Source: Nocardiopsis suaedae
GTDB taxonomy: Bacteria > Actinomycetota > Actinomycetes > Streptosporangiales > Streptosporangiaceae
NCBI RefSeq assembly: GCF_027706745.1
Contig: NZ_JAQFWP010000036.1
Location: 1-64,000, forward strand
Direction of reading: 5' to 3'
DNA: 64,000 nucleotides
Shown in pieces: positions 18,265 to 27,361 of this stretch. The position numbers and the translations under genes are program-made. The notes under the pieces were generated by a model. That model searched no databases. It saw nothing but the letters and a program-made list of their open reading frames with translations, and was not told the DNA's origin. How positions within the stretch are numbered: position 1 is the first letter of the stretch; every line of letters starts with the position of its first letter.

Positions 18265-19682
18265 CAATCGCTCTCCGATACGCGGCGTACTCCGACGTGG
18301 GATGCCTCCGCGAAGGCAACGAGGACTCCGCCTACGCCGGCCCCTACCTCCTCGCCGTCGCCGACGGGATGGGCGGGCACGCCGGAGGCGAGATCGCCAG
18401 CGCCATCGCGATCTCGGCTCTGATGCCGCTCGACGACGACGTCCCCTCCACCGAGCACATGACGGACGCGCTCCAGCGCGCCGTCGAGGCCGCCAACACC
18501 ACGCTGGCCCAGCGGGTGCGGGAGGAGCCGCGGCTGGAGAACATGGGCACCACGCTGACCGCGATGCTGTGGTCGGGCGCCCGGGTGGCCATGATCCACA
18601 TCGGCGACTCGCGCGCCTACCTGCTGCGCGACGGCGAGTTCGGGCAGATCACCCACGACCACACCCTGGTGCAGACCCTCGTCGACGAGGGCAAGATCAC
18701 CGAGGAGGAGGTCGCCACCCACCCGCAGCGCTCGCTGCTGCTGCGCGCCCTGGACGGGCGCTCCCAGGTCGACCCGGACATCGCGATCAGCGAGGCCCGG
18801 CCCGGCGACCGCTACCTGCTGTGCTCCGACGGGCTGTCCGGCGTGGTCAGCGCCGCCACGATAAAGGAGACCCTGCAGGCCGAGCGGAGCCCGGACGCGG
18901 CCGCCCGCCGCCTGATCGACCTGGCCAACCGGGGCGGCGGACCGGACAACATCACCACCGTGGTCGCCGACGTGATCGACAGCGCCACCGACCCGCTCGG
19001 GCCCACCCAGGCCCCGTCCGTGGTCGGCGCCGCCGACCAGCGCCGCGAGCCGGCCATGACCCCGGACACCCCCGCGGGCCGCGCCCAGGGGCTCAACCGG
19101 TCGGCGGGCGACACCGCCGAGATGTCGCGCCCCCCGGGGATGGCCGCCGCCGGCCCCGGGCGCGACGACGATGACGAGGGCGCCCCGCGCACCAAGCGCT
19201 GGTGGCCCATGATCGCCGTGTTCGTGGTCGTGGCCGCCCTGGTCGCGGGCGCCGGGTGGTACTTCGGCACCTCCTACGTGAACGGCCGCTACTTCATCGG
19301 CGAGTCCCAGCAGGGCGGCACCGTCGCGCTGTACCAGGGCATCAACACCGACATCGCCGGATACAGCCTGGCCGAGGAGGTCGAGGACACCGGCATCGCG
19401 CTGGACGCGCTGCCCGACACCGAGCGGGGCGCCGTCGAGCGCACCATCGAGTTCACCGACCGGGCCGAGGCCGACGGGCGCCTGGAGGACCTGCGCGCCG
19501 CCGCCGACGAGGAGGCCGGGGCCGATCAGGGCGCCGAGGCCGACGCCGGGGCCGGGTCGGACACCGGCGCCGGGTCGGACACCGGCACGGAGGCCGGCGC
19601 GGGCGCGGAGGCGGAGCAGGGCGCCGGGTCCGGCGCCGGTACCGGCGGCGCCGAGCAGGGCCCCTCCGGGGAGCCGCGATGA
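18261..19682 (+). CDS. pstP: PP2C-type Ser/Thr protein phosphatase PstP
   Basis: The 473-residue protein has an N-terminal PP2C domain (about 1-240) with metal-binding motifs EGNEDSAY, VADGMGGHAGGE, IGDSRAYLLRDG, LCSDGLSGVV and GGGPDNITTVV. A membrane helix follows at about 314-338, then an extracytoplasmic tail ending in an acidic Ala/Gly/Glu/Asp repeat region. It removes phosphates placed by PknA and PknB. ATG 18261 overlaps the fhaB stop and its own stop overlaps rodA. The low-complexity tail (GAGSDTGAGSDTG) is an unusual extension. Confidence 0.95.
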   Translation: MTIALRYAAYSDVGCLREGNEDSAYAGPYLLAVADGMGGHAGGEIASAIAISALMPLDDDVPSTEHMTDALQRAVEAANTTLAQRVREEPRLENMGTTLTAMLWSGARVAMIHIGDSRAYLLRDGEFGQITHDHTLVQTLVDEGKITEEEVATHPQRSLLLRALDGRSQVDPDIAISEARPGDRYLLCSDGLSGVVSAATIKETLQAERSPDAAARRLIDLANRGGGPDNITTVVADVIDSATDPLGPTQAPSVVGAADQRREPAMTPDTPAGRAQGLNRSAGDTAEMSRPPGMAAAGPGRDDDDEGAPRTKRWWPMIAVFVVVAALVAGAGWYFGTSYVNGRYFIGESQQGGTVALYQGINTDIAGYSLAEEVEDTGIALDALPDTERGAVERTIEFTDRAEADGRLEDLRAAADEEAGADQGAEADAGAGSDTGAGSDTGTEAGAGAEAEQGAGSGAGTGGAEQGPSGEPR

Positions 19683-21121
19683 GCACCGCCACCAACAGCC
19701 AGGCGCTGCCGCCGGTCAAACGGCGCAACGCCGAGCTGGCGATGACCCTGGCGGCCATCGGGGCGACCATGTTCGCCCTGATCGAGATCGGCCTCACCCG
19801 CAACGGCGAGATGCCGCCCCAGCTCTTCCTCTACGGCGGGGTGTTCGGCGGGCTGGCCATCCTGTCGCACGTGTTCATCCGGTTCTTCGCGCCGTGGTCC
19901 GACCCGCTGCTGCTGCCGCTGGCCACCCTGCTCAACGGCCTGGGCATCGCGATGCTGTGGCGCCTGGACCAGGGGGGCATCGACCGGGCCGGCCCGATGA
20001 GCCAGCTCATCCTGACCGCCGTCAGCATGGCGGTCTTCGCCGGCATCATCTTCTTCCTGAAGGAGCCCCGGACCCTTCAGCGCTACCCCTACATGATCGG
20101 GCTCGGCGCCGTCATCCTGCTGCTGATGCCGCTCATCCCCGGCATCGGCATGACGGTCAACGGCGCCCGGCAGTGGGTGAACCTGGGCTTCACGACCCTG
20201 CAGCCCTCCGAGTTCGCCAAGATCGCCCTGGTGATCTTCCTGTCCGGGTACATGGTGAGCAAGCGCGACGTGCTCTCGCTCGCCAGCAAGCAGGTGAAGG
20301 TCGGCCGGTTCAAGATCCTGGACCTGCCGCGCATGCGCGACATGGCGCCGATGGCCGCCATGTGGGGCTTCTGCATCATCGTCCTGGTCATCCTGATGAA
20401 CGACCTGGGCACCTCGCTGCTGCTGTTCGGCACCTTCCTGGCGATGATCTACGTCGCCACGCACCGGTCGTCGTGGATCGTCATCGGGCTGACCGCCTTC
20501 TTCGGCGCCTGCCTCGCCCTGTACCCGTTCGTGTCCCACTTCAAGGTCCGCATGGTGACCTGGCTGGACGCGTTCGCCCCCGAGGTGTACTGCACCGACG
20601 ACGTCATCAACAACCAGCCGGACGCCTGGTGCAACATCCTCGGCAACGGCAACAGCCAGCAGCTCGTCCGCGGCATCTTCGCGCTGGCCGAGGGCGGCGT
20701 CACCGGCCGCGGCTTCGGCGGCGGCGACGTCGGCTACATCATCGAGGTGCAGAACGACTTCATCTTCGCCGCGTTCGCCGAGGAGCTGGGGCTGACCGGC
20801 ATCATGGTCATGCTGCTGGCCCTCGTGCTGATGGTGGAGCGGGGGATGCGCATCGCGCTGGCCTCCAAGGAGCTGTTCATCAAGATGTTCGCCTCGGGCA
20901 TCTCCTTCCTGATCGGCTTCCAGACCTTCGTCGTCATCGGCGGCGTCACCCGGGTCATCCCGATGACCGGTGCGACCATCCCCTTCGTCGCCAAGGGCGG
21001 ATCAGCGCTGCTGTCCAGTTGGATCATGCTGGCCCTGCTGATGCGCATGAGCAACAACGCCCGCAAGCCCGCCCCCCAGGCCATCCAGGACGAGGGCGCC
21101 ACCCAGGTGATCCAACGATGA
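19679..21121 (+). CDS. rodA: RodA/FtsW-family peptidoglycan glycosyltransferase
   Basis: The 480-residue polytopic SEDS protein polymerises lipid II together with a class B PBP, which is the next gene. About ten to twelve hydrophobic segments are visible. The conserved motif GARQWVNLGFTTLQPSEFAK and the C-terminal IPFVAKGGSALLSSWI block are diagnostic. A long extracellular loop contains CTDDVINNQPDAWCN, with two cysteines. ATG 19679 overlaps the pstP stop (ATGA). In actinobacteria this copy serves elongation, tip growth or sporulation wall synthesis. Confidence 0.95.
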   Translation: MSTATNSQALPPVKRRNAELAMTLAAIGATMFALIEIGLTRNGEMPPQLFLYGGVFGGLAILSHVFIRFFAPWSDPLLLPLATLLNGLGIAMLWRLDQGGIDRAGPMSQLILTAVSMAVFAGIIFFLKEPRTLQRYPYMIGLGAVILLLMPLIPGIGMTVNGARQWVNLGFTTLQPSEFAKIALVIFLSGYMVSKRDVLSLASKQVKVGRFKILDLPRMRDMAPMAAMWGFCIIVLVILMNDLGTSLLLFGTFLAMIYVATHRSSWIVIGLTAFFGACLALYPFVSHFKVRMVTWLDAFAPEVYCTDDVINNQPDAWCNILGNGNSQQLVRGIFALAEGGVTGRGFGGGDVGYIIEVQNDFIFAAFAEELGLTGIMVMLLALVLMVERGMRIALASKELFIKMFASGISFLIGFQTFVVIGGVTRVIPMTGATIPFVAKGGSALLSSWIMLALLMRMSNNARKPAPQAIQDEGATQVIQR

Positions 21122-22557
21122 ACACGCCCATCCGCCGACTCGCGTTCTTCTGCATGGCGCTGTTCGGCGTCCTGCTGCTCAACGTCACCTGGATCCAGGC
21201 GTTCCAGGCCGAGTCGCTGCGCGAACACCCCTTCAACGCCCGGCAGTACGCCGAGGTCCTGAACCTGCCGCGCGGGCCGATCGTCATCGGCGGCGACGAG
21301 GTGGCCATGTCCGAGCCGGTCGGCGGCGACAGCGAGGCCTACCAGCGCGAATACACCGCCGGCGGGCTCTACGCGCACGCCGTGGGCACTTTCCCGATCC
21401 GCGGGGACGGGGTCGAGAAGTCGGAGAACTCCCTGCTGGACGGCACCGACGAGCGCCTCGCGGTGCGGAACTTCATGGACACCATCACCGGCGCCGAGCA
21501 CCAGGGCGCCAGCGTCGAGATGACCATCGACCCCGCCGCGCAGCAGGCGGCCATGGACGGCCTGGAGGCGCTGGGCAAGAACGGGGCGGCGGTCGCGCTC
21601 GACCCGTCGACCGGCGCGATCCTGGCGCTGTACTCCAACCCGACGTTCGACCCCAACCCCGTGAGCGACGTCGCCAATCCCAACGACGCTCAGGCCGCGT
21701 GGACCGAGCTCACCGAGGACGAGCGGAAGCCGCTGCTCAACCGCGCCCTGAAGGAGCGCTACCCGCCGGGCTCCACCTTCAAGGTGGTCACCGCGGCGGC
21801 CGCCCTGGAGAACGGGGCCAGCCCCGACTCGACCATGGACGCCCCGGCCAGCATCAACCTCGGGGCGCCGCTGCCCAACGCCTGGGGCGGGCCGTGCAAC
21901 GGCGGCGAGCCGGACAGCCTGGCCCACTCCATCGAGCAGTCCTGCAACACCTCCATGGCCAACTGGGCCCTCGAGCTCGGCGACGCCAAGATGACCGAGC
22001 AGGCCGAGAAGTTCGGCTTCAACCAGGGCGGGCTGGAGACCCCGGTGCCGGCCCTGGAGAGCCTGTACCCCAACCCCTCCGGCGACCGGAACCTCCTCGG
22101 CCGCTCCGGGATCGGGCAGGGCAACGTCGAGGCGACGCCGCTGCAGATGGCGATGGTCGCCTCGGGCATCGCCAACAAGGGCGACATCATGCAGCCCTAC
22201 ATGGTGGAATCGGTCAAGGACTCGGACCTGTCCACGATCGAGGGCCACTCCCCCGAGACGTACGCCACCGCGGTCAGCGGACAGACCGCCGACCAGCTCA
22301 AGGACATGATGGTGCTGGTGACCGAGGGGCCGGACGCCTCCGGTTCCCAGGGCGCCATCCCCGGCATGCAGGTCGCCGGCAAGACCGGTACCGCCGAGAC
22401 CGGCAGCGGCCCCACGCACAACTGGTTCATCTCCTTCGCGCCCGCAGACGACCCCCAGGTGGCGGTCGCCGTCGTCGTCGAGCACGGCGGCATGAGCGGC
22501 GGAACCGCCGCGGCCCCCATCGCCAAGGGCATCATGGAAGCTGTGATCGACGAGTGA
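21118..22557 (+). CDS. pbpA: Class B penicillin-binding protein PbpA
   Basis: The 479-residue transpeptidase cross-links peptidoglycan and partners RodA. It has one N-terminal membrane helix, a dimerisation/pedestal region, and the catalytic triad motifs STFK with Ser219, SCN with Ser275, and KTG with Lys422. The length and early LNLPRGPIVIGGDEVA text match the actinobacterial PbpA group next to pknA. ATG 21118 overlaps the rodA stop; its TGA overlaps the GTG of the kinase gene. The protein sits in the cytoplasmic membrane with its active site outside. Confidence 0.95.
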   Translation: MNTPIRRLAFFCMALFGVLLLNVTWIQAFQAESLREHPFNARQYAEVLNLPRGPIVIGGDEVAMSEPVGGDSEAYQREYTAGGLYAHAVGTFPIRGDGVEKSENSLLDGTDERLAVRNFMDTITGAEHQGASVEMTIDPAAQQAAMDGLEALGKNGAAVALDPSTGAILALYSNPTFDPNPVSDVANPNDAQAAWTELTEDERKPLLNRALKERYPPGSTFKVVTAAAALENGASPDSTMDAPASINLGAPLPNAWGGPCNGGEPDSLAHSIEQSCNTSMANWALELGDAKMTEQAEKFGFNQGGLETPVPALESLYPNPSGDRNLLGRSGIGQGNVEATPLQMAMVASGIANKGDIMQPYMVESVKDSDLSTIEGHSPETYATAVSGQTADQLKDMMVLVTEGPDASGSQGAIPGMQVAGKTGTAETGSGPTHNWFISFAPADDPQVAVAVVVEHGGMSGGTAAAPIAKGIMEAVIDE

Positions 22558-24044
22558 GCGACAACGACCCCGGCGGCGCCTCCGACGACCCCACGGGACT
22601 GTCGGGGACCGTTCTCAGCGGCCGCTACCAGCTCGATGAGCAGATCGGCTCCGGCGGCATGGGCACGGTCTGGCGGGCCACCGACACGCTGCTGAACCGC
22701 CCCGTCGCGGTCAAGCTCCTGCACCCGGCGCAGATGGCCGAACCCACCTCCCGGGAGCGGTTCCGCACCGAGGGGCGGATCACCGCCGGCCTGTCGCACC
22801 CGGGCATCGCCCAGGTCTACGACTACGGCGAACAGGACGACCGGGCGTTCCTGATCATGGAGCTGGTGCCCGGGGAGCCGCTCTCCTCCATCCTCAAGCG
22901 CAACGAGGGGCTGGAGCCCGGGGTCACCCTGGACATCCTCTCCCAATCGGCGGCGGCGCTGGCCGCCGCGCACGCCCGCGGCGTGGTGCACCGCGACATC
23001 AAGCCCGGCAACCTGCTGGTCACCGACGACGGCACGGTCAAGCTCACCGACTTCGGCATCGCCCGCGGCGACCAGTCGGTGACGCTCACCCAGACCGGCA
23101 TGGTCATGGGCACCGCCCAGTACATCTCCCCCGAGCAGGCCTCCGGCCGCCCGGCCACGCACGCCTCGGACGTGTACGCGCTGGGCGTGGTCGCCTACGA
23201 GTGCCTGGCCGGGCAGCCGCCGTTCACCGCGGACAGCCCGCTCGCGCTGGCTCTGGCGCACACCCGCGAACCGCCCCCGCCGCTGCCCGAGCACCTGCCC
23301 GGCCCCCTCACCGACCTGGTGGAGGCGCTGCTGGCCAAGGACCCGGACGCGCGGCCGGAGTCGGCGGGCGAGGTGGCCCGCGCCGCGCAGGCGCTCCGCC
23401 ACGGGGCGCCGGACCTGGGCGCCACCACCGCGATGGACCTGACCGACCCCACCCGCACCGTGGTGGCCGACCCGTCCGCCCGGCGCACCGCCACGGGCTC
23501 CTGGTCCGCGGACCGGGAGGCCTCCTCGGATAGGCTGGCCCGCGGATCCGACCGACCGCGCAGCCGGCTCCCGCTGGTGATCGCGGCCGTGGTCGCGGCG
23601 GTGGCGGTGGTGGTCGGGGTGGCCTTCGCCGGGGCCCTGTGGAACGGGGACGGCCAGGAGGGCCGCAACGTCGGCAACAGCCGCGGCACCTCGCCGTCGG
23701 CGACGCCGTCGGGGCCGCAGCAGCCCACGGAGCAGGAACAGCAGGACGCACAGGACGACGCGACCGGGACCGGCGGGGACGGGACCGGCGGCTACGAACC
23801 GCCCGACACCGGCGGACAGGCTCCGGTCACCGAGGATCCGACGCCCAGCGGCGTCCCCGGGGACGGGACCGACCCCGGGGACGGGGGGAGCACACCGCCG
23901 CCCGACGACGGGACCGATCCCGGGCACGGGGGCGAGACGCCGCCGCCCGACGACGGCACCGACCCCGGCGGCGGCGGTGACGAGGAGCCCGGCGGGGGCA
24001 CCGATCCCGGCGGCGACGGCGGGGACACCGGCGAGACCCCCTGA
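22554..24044 (+). CDS. pknA: Ser/Thr protein kinase PknA
   Basis: The 496-residue transmembrane kinase has a Gly-rich loop IGSGGMGTVW, catalytic Lys54 in VAVK, HRDIKPGN (146-153), DFG (166-168) and an activation loop with LTQTGMVMGTAQYISPEQ, whose threonines are the usual autophosphorylation sites. A membrane helix lies at about 341-362, followed by a Pro/Gly/Asp-rich extracellular tail without PASTA repeats. Start GTG 22554 overlaps the pbpA stop. It should phosphorylate division and wall proteins. The repeated DDGTDPG blocks near the end are low complexity. Confidence 0.93.
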   Translation: MSDNDPGGASDDPTGLSGTVLSGRYQLDEQIGSGGMGTVWRATDTLLNRPVAVKLLHPAQMAEPTSRERFRTEGRITAGLSHPGIAQVYDYGEQDDRAFLIMELVPGEPLSSILKRNEGLEPGVTLDILSQSAAALAAAHARGVVHRDIKPGNLLVTDDGTVKLTDFGIARGDQSVTLTQTGMVMGTAQYISPEQASGRPATHASDVYALGVVAYECLAGQPPFTADSPLALALAHTREPPPPLPEHLPGPLTDLVEALLAKDPDARPESAGEVARAAQALRHGAPDLGATTAMDLTDPTRTVVADPSARRTATGSWSADREASSDRLARGSDRPRSRLPLVIAAVVAAVAVVVGVAFAGALWNGDGQEGRNVGNSRGTSPSATPSGPQQPTEQEQQDAQDDATGTGGDGTGGYEPPDTGGQAPVTEDPTPSGVPGDGTDPGDGGSTPPPDDGTDPGHGGETPPPDDGTDPGGGGDEEPGGGTDPGGDGGDTGETP

Positions 24045-24115
24045 TCCGACGACCACCCGAGAAGGCACCGACGGGGCGCCCGGCCACCGCGACGACATAA
24101 GGAACTGTTCAGCAC

Positions 24116-25927
24116 ATGTCACAGCCACGGCTCTTCGGCGGACGCTACGAGCTCGACGCCCTCATCGGGCGCGGCGGCATGGCGGAGGTCCACCGCGCGC
24201 GCGACCTGCGCCTGGACCGGCTGGTGGCGGTGAAGACGCTCCGCGCCGACCTGGCGCGCGACCACACGTTCCAGGAGCGCTTCCGGCGCGAGGCCCAGTC
24301 GGCGGCGTCGCTGAACCACCCGTCGATCATCGCGGTCTACGACACCGGCGAGGACATGGTGGACGGCGTCCCGCTGCCGTTCATCGTGATGGAGTACGTC
24401 GACGGGCGCACCCTCAAGGAGATCCTCGACGACGGCCGGAAGCTGCTTCCGGAGCGGTGCGCCGAGATCACCGAGGGCATCCTGCGGGCGCTGGAGTACA
24501 GCCACCGCAACGGCATCGTGCACCGGGACATCAAGCCCGCGAACGTGATGCTCACCCGGCAGGCCGAGGTCAAGGTGATGGACTTCGGCATCGCCCGGGC
24601 GATGAACGACGACCAGGCCACCATGACCCAGGCCTCGCAGGTCATCGGGACGGCCCAGTACCTGTCGCCGGAGCAGGCCCGCGGTGAGCGGGTGGACGCC
24701 CGCAGCGACATCTACTCCACCGGGTGCGTGCTCTACGAGCTGCTCACCGGCGGCCCGCCGTTCACCGGCGACTCCCCGGTCTCCATCGCCTACCAGCACG
24801 TGCGCGAGGACCCGGTGCCCCCGGCCGACGTCGACCCGGAGATCCCGGAGTGGCTGGACGCCGTCGTGCTGCGCTCCATGGCCAAGGACCGGGACGAGCG
24901 CTACCAGAGCGCCGAGGAGATGCGCCAGGACCTGGAGCGGGGCCTCCAGGGCATGCAGCCCGCGCCCAGCACCATGGCCATGGGCGCGGCCGGGTCCACC
25001 ACGGCGCTGCCGCCGGTGGAGGAGGACCGCGGCTACGACCGCTATGACGACGACTACGACCGGGACGGCAAGGGCGGCAAGGCGGCCCTGTGGGTGCTGC
25101 TGGTGCTCGCGCTGCTGGCTGCGGGGGCCCTGGTGGGCTTCCTGGTCTTCATGAGCCAGGGGGACGACGGCGGGGGCGGCGGCGATGAGCCGACGCGGCT
25201 GAGCGTCCCCGACGTCGCGGGGGAGTCGTTCGCCGACGCCGAGCAGGCGCTCCGGGACGAGGGCTTCACCGGCGACATCTCACAGGAGTCCGAGCCCAGC
25301 GAGGACTACGACGAGGACCAGGTCACCCGGACGGACCCGGAGGCGGGCGAGGAGGCCGACGCGGACGCCGGCATCACGGTCTACGTGTCCTCGGGGCCCG
25401 AGGCGGTGCAGGTGCCGTCCCTGGAGGGGATGAGCGAGGACGACGCCCGGCAGACCCTGCAGGACCGCGGCTTCACCGTCGGCCAGGTCACCCGGGAGGA
25501 GTCCGACCAGTACGACGAGGGCCTGGTCGTCCGTTCCTCGCCGGGCTCGGGCGAGTCCGCCGCGCCGGGGAGCGCGGTCGACCTGGTGGTGTCCGAGGGC
25601 GCCGGGCAGGTGCAGGTGCCCGACCTGAGCGGGCGCACCCAGGAGGAGGCCGCCCAGCTCCTCGCCGACGAGGGGCTGAACAGCTCGTTCCAGCAGGCCG
25701 ACAGCGACGAGGCCGAGCCGGGGCGGGTCATCGCCCAGGACCCGGCGGCCGGCCAGGAGGTCGACCCGGGGACCCTGGTGACCGTCACGATCGCGCGTGA
25801 GCCGCAGAGCCCGCCCCCCGGCGAGGGCGACGGCGGTGACGGCGGCGACGGCGACCAGGGCGGCGGCAACGGCGGCGACGGGGACGAGACCGGCTGGGAG
25901 GTTCCGTCGTGGGGCCGCCGGGACTGA
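24116..25927 (+). CDS. pknB: PASTA-domain Ser/Thr protein kinase PknB
   Basis: The 603-residue kinase has Lys40, HRDIKPAN (136-143), DFG (156-158) and activation loop ATMTQASQVIGTAQYLSPEQ. A membrane helix lies at about 322-344. Outside are three PASTA repeats starting near residues 362, 430 and 499 (VPDVAGESF, VPSLEGMS, VPDLSGRT), which bind muropeptides or lipid II, then a Gly/Asp/Pro-rich end. Mycobacterial PknB has four PASTA units and Streptomyces usually four, so three is slightly short. ATG 24116 lies 71 nt after pknA. It is the central kinase of growth and wall synthesis. Confidence 0.95.
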   Translation: MSQPRLFGGRYELDALIGRGGMAEVHRARDLRLDRLVAVKTLRADLARDHTFQERFRREAQSAASLNHPSIIAVYDTGEDMVDGVPLPFIVMEYVDGRTLKEILDDGRKLLPERCAEITEGILRALEYSHRNGIVHRDIKPANVMLTRQAEVKVMDFGIARAMNDDQATMTQASQVIGTAQYLSPEQARGERVDARSDIYSTGCVLYELLTGGPPFTGDSPVSIAYQHVREDPVPPADVDPEIPEWLDAVVLRSMAKDRDERYQSAEEMRQDLERGLQGMQPAPSTMAMGAAGSTTALPPVEEDRGYDRYDDDYDRDGKGGKAALWVLLVLALLAAGALVGFLVFMSQGDDGGGGGDEPTRLSVPDVAGESFADAEQALRDEGFTGDISQESEPSEDYDEDQVTRTDPEAGEEADADAGITVYVSSGPEAVQVPSLEGMSEDDARQTLQDRGFTVGQVTREESDQYDEGLVVRSSPGSGESAAPGSAVDLVVSEGAGQVQVPDLSGRTQEEAAQLLADEGLNSSFQQADSDEAEPGRVIAQDPAAGQEVDPGTLVTVTIAREPQSPPPGEGDGGDGGDGDQGGGNGGDGDETGWEVPSWGRRD

Positions 25928-25991
25928 CCCGGGCGTACACTGGACCCCGCAACGCGCCCGTTCCGGCCGATTGGTAATTGGAGCAGCGACC

Positions 25992-26261
25992 GTGCCCAAG
26001 TCCCGCAACGATCGCAAGAATAAGGCCAAGAAGGCCGTCTACACGCCTCCGGTGGAGGCGGTCAAGCCCAAGATCAGCCCGCGCTGGCTGGCGCCCGCCA
26101 TGCTCACGTTCGGCATCGTCGGCGTGCTGTGGATCGCCACGTACTACATCGCCGGCGTGGACGGGAAGATCCCGTTCATGGCGGAACTGGGCAACTGGAA
26201 CCTGGCGATCGGCTTCGGCGGGATCATCATCTGCGTCATCTTGTCCACACGCTGGCATTGA
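25992..26261 (+). CDS. crgA: CrgA cell division inhibitor
   Basis: The 89-residue protein begins PKSRNDRKNKAKKAVYTPP, the basic cytoplasmic CrgA head, and has two membrane helices (about 31-50 and 67-86). CrgA controls Z-ring placement and recruits wall enzymes; in Streptomyces it blocks FtsZ during vegetative growth. The start is GTG 25992 near GGAG. Longer upstream starts would overlap pknB in another frame. A DnaA-box sequence overlaps the last codons (26241-26249). Confidence 0.94.
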   Translation: MPKSRNDRKNKAKKAVYTPPVEAVKPKISPRWLAPAMLTFGIVGVLWIATYYIAGVDGKIPFMAELGNWNLAIGFGGIIICVILSTRWH

Positions 26262-26340
26262 CCCCGTTTCCCCTGCTCAGTGGGGGGAATCGGACGTTTG
26301 TCCACAACCCGGCACGGTTCTGTCCACATGGTTGTCCACA
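26241..26340 (+). promoter_or_regulatory. Cluster of DnaA boxes between crgA and the rhomboid gene
   Basis: The actinobacterial DnaA box TTGTCCACA occurs perfectly at 26241-26249, 26298-26306 and 26332-26340, with a one-mismatch copy CTGTCCACA at 26320-26328. All are in the same orientation within 100 bp. The last box runs into CCACAG-G-CTGTGG, a small palindrome. The region separates the convergent crgA and rhomboid genes, so it is not needed as a promoter. It may titrate DnaA, help regulate replication timing, or mark an origin-proximal element. Confidence 0.75.
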
Positions 26341-26397
26341 GGCTGTGGGTAGATGTGTTCGACTCGCGGCCGTGCCCCGCCCGCCCGGACACGGCGA

Positions 26398-26423
26398 AGG
26401 GGCGGGACCGGAGTCCCGCCCCT
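26398..26423 (-). terminator. Hairpin terminator after the rhomboid gene
   Basis: An 11-bp perfect GC-rich stem (26398-26408 with 26413-26423) with loop CGGA lies 16 nt past the minus-strand stop of the rhomboid gene. Confidence 0.8.
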
Positions 26424-26439
26424 CGGCGACCGGCACCGC

Positions 26440-27354
26440 TCAGCCGGCCCCGACCGCGCCGAACAGCGCCACCGTGCTCGCGACCACCACGGCCGCGATG
26501 AACAGCGCCCATCCGGCGGCGACCAGCAGGTGGACCGTCCCCGAGCCGGACCCGGCGCCCGGGCGCCCGCGGTCGCCCCGGGGCAGGTAGCCGAACCCGG
26601 CGCCCAGCGCGAGGCCGGTCAGCAGGCCGCCCACGTGCGCGGTCCAGGCGATGTTCAGCCCCGGCAGGAACGTGATCACCAGGTTCACCGCCAGCAGCAG
26701 CAGGACGAACCGGGTGTCCAGGCCGAGCCGTCGGCCCAGCACCAGCACCGCGCCGAAGAGGCCGAACACCGCGCCCGAGGCGCCCACCGACAGCTGCGGC
26801 TCGACGGTGCCGGTCGCCAGCACCGTCACCGCGGCCACCAGCACGGTGACCGCCGAGCCGCCCAGGGCGCTGAGCACCCACAGCGCCACGTACCGCACGT
26901 GCCCCAGCCAGGCTTCCAGCTGTCGGCCCACCACGAACAGGGCGAACGCGTTGAAGGCCAGGTGCATGAGCCCGCCGTGCAGGAAGGCGGCGGTGATCAT
27001 CCGGTACCACTCGCCGCTGAAGACCGCGGCGAGCGCGTTCATCCCGAACGCGGCGGTGAGGTCCCAGTTCACCGACTGCAGGAGGTACCCGGCCACCATC
27101 AGGCCGATGAAGGTCCAGGTGGCGTACGGGGCCGCGGTCGGGCGGCCGCCGAAGACCGTGCGCGGGGCGCGCACCCTGCGGTTCGCCTCGGCCACGCACT
27201 CGGGGCACTGGTGGCCCACCGAGGCGTCGTTCATGCAGTCGGGGCAGATGCGCCGCTCGCAGCGGGCACAGGTGATGCGGGCCGGGCGGTCCGGGTGCCG
27301 GTAGCACACCGGAGCCGCGCCCGGCCCGGAGGGAGGGGTGGGGTGTGCGGCCAT
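26440..27354 (-). CDS. Rhomboid-family intramembrane serine protease with N-terminal zinc-binding domain
   Basis: The 304-residue protein starts with a B-box-like cysteine cluster (CARCERRICPDC and CPEC, residues ~29-53). About seven membrane helices follow. The catalytic dyad is Ser193 in GASGAVFG and His240 in AHVGGLLTG; HGGLMHLAFNAFALF matches the conserved His/Asn region. It cleaves transmembrane substrates inside the membrane; the substrate is unknown. It is 7 nt downstream of the cyclophilin gene and probably co-transcribed. This rhomboid-cyclophilin pair beside crgA is conserved in actinobacteria. Confidence 0.93.
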   Translation of the reverse strand: MAAHPTPPSGPGAAPVCYRHPDRPARITCARCERRICPDCMNDASVGHQCPECVAEANRRVRAPRTVFGGRPTAAPYATWTFIGLMVAGYLLQSVNWDLTAAFGMNALAAVFSGEWYRMITAAFLHGGLMHLAFNAFALFVVGRQLEAWLGHVRYVALWVLSALGGSAVTVLVAAVTVLATGTVEPQLSVGASGAVFGLFGAVLVLGRRLGLDTRFVLLLLAVNLVITFLPGLNIAWTAHVGGLLTGLALGAGFGYLPRGDRGRPGAGSGSGTVHLLVAAGWALFIAAVVVASTVALFGAVGAG

Positions 27355-27361
27355 CGCGGGC

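Noticed and set aside
26341-26350. Fifth DnaA box in reverse orientation (CTGTGGGTAG)
   Set aside because: Three mismatches to the consensus; counted only as part of a small palindrome.
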